From Ilumatobacteraceae bacterium (GTDB lineage: Bacteria; Actinomycetota; Acidimicrobiia; Acidimicrobiales; Ilumatobacteraceae): DNA of 63,750 nt. The position numbers and the translations under genes were made by a program. The stretch covers positions 1 through 63,750 of the forward strand of contig JAKMEY010000045.1 in the NCBI GenBank assembly GCA_022425725.1, read 5' to 3'. The notes under the pieces are model-generated. The model saw only the letters and a program-made list of their open reading frames with translations. It did not search any database and was not told the DNA's origin. Below, in pieces: positions 63,546-63,750 of the stretch. Position 1 is the stretch's first letter, and each line of letters opens with the position of its first letter.

Positions 63546-63750
63546 TGACGACGGTTGAGGTCGGATCGTTCGACGCCGTGATTTTTGATGCTGGTGGTGT
63601 GTTCGTGCTTCCTGATCCCACCGTCATCGCCCCGCTGCTTGCTCCATTTGGTGGCTCGATTGACCTCGAGTTGCACCGTCGAGCTCATTACGCAGGTATG
63701 GCGGCGAAGTCGCGTGTCGATGCCGTTGAGGCAGATTGGCAGGTGTACAA
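63545..63750 (+). CDS. HAD-superfamily hydrolase, N-terminal fragment
   Basis: The first 68 codons of a HAD protein, cut by the right edge. Motif I is VIFDAGGVF, with the nucleophilic Asp. The ATG overlaps the dihydropyrimidinase stop (TGATG), so they are coupled. The substrate cannot be told. Confidence 0.7.
   Translation, partial: MTTVEVGSFDAVIFDAGGVFVLPDPTVIAPLLAPFGGSIDLELHRRAHYAGMAAKSRVDAVEADWQVY

Overview
The window is a compact, moderately GC-rich actinobacterial chromosome segment. It is most probably from an aquatic, planktonic member of the Acidimicrobiia. This placement is inferred from several features: a xanthorhodopsin/actinorhodopsin-type proton pump, a retained mreBCD-PBP2-rodA shape cluster, an F420-type (LLM) oxidoreductase, B12-dependent metH and acyl-CoA mutase, frequent GTG starts, and many promoters that place the start codon at or next to the transcription start. 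There is no rRNA, CRISPR array, insertion sequence, integrase or prophage. No stretch over 300 bases lacks a gene.

Layout. 1-3025: a partial class III aminotransferase (minus), then a deacetylase, Nudix hydrolase and PfkB kinase. 3126-3836: a single rhodopsin gene with its own strong ribosome binding site and terminator. 3912-6076: two minus-strand tRNA genes (Gly-TCC, Pro-TGG) flanking a hydrolase and a coupled DUF2786/SprT-like pair. 6119-7693: a beta-propeller lipoprotein and a small unknown gene. 7776-21566: the housekeeping block tig-clpP-clpX-folC-ndk-mreB-mreC-mreD-pbp2-rodA-rne-rplU-rpmA. 21573-26732: a dNTPase gene on the opposite strand splits rpmA from obg; then obg, proB and convergent murJ. 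26806-30792: dimethylargininase, an MFS carrier, a two-gene YeeE/YedE transporter and panB.

30783-36350 (minus) is a tight operon: an ArsR-methyltransferase regulator, metF and metH, preceded by a promoter whose -35/-10 spacer is filled by a palindrome closely resembling the SahR operator of Proteobacteria. 36443-39753 holds a MatB-like acyl-CoA synthetase overlapping an alkylsulfatase. 39770-43995 (minus) is a mutase operon (large and small subunits, an HSL esterase, an amino-acid permease) divergent from a MarR gene. The mutase carries the Phe/Gln pair of isobutyryl-CoA mutase instead of the Tyr/Arg pair of methylmalonyl-CoA mutase. 44578-53347 carries lipid and acyl-CoA functions, an alpha/beta hydrolase-LLM-thioesterase operon, an MFS protein and a flavoprotein lacking both redox cysteines. 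53425-63750 holds an SGNH lipoprotein, an ABC-F ATPase, class I fumarase, a TauE-like permease, HrpB helicase, a thioredoxin-fold protein without CxxC, an unknown gene, dihydropyrimidinase and the start of a HAD protein.

The most notable signals are the SahR-like methionine/SAH regulatory module outside Proteobacteria, the ICM-type mutase with a plausible MarR operator, the rhodopsin whose antenna window is closed by Trp, and the repeated TAnnnT-N6-start-codon promoter layout.
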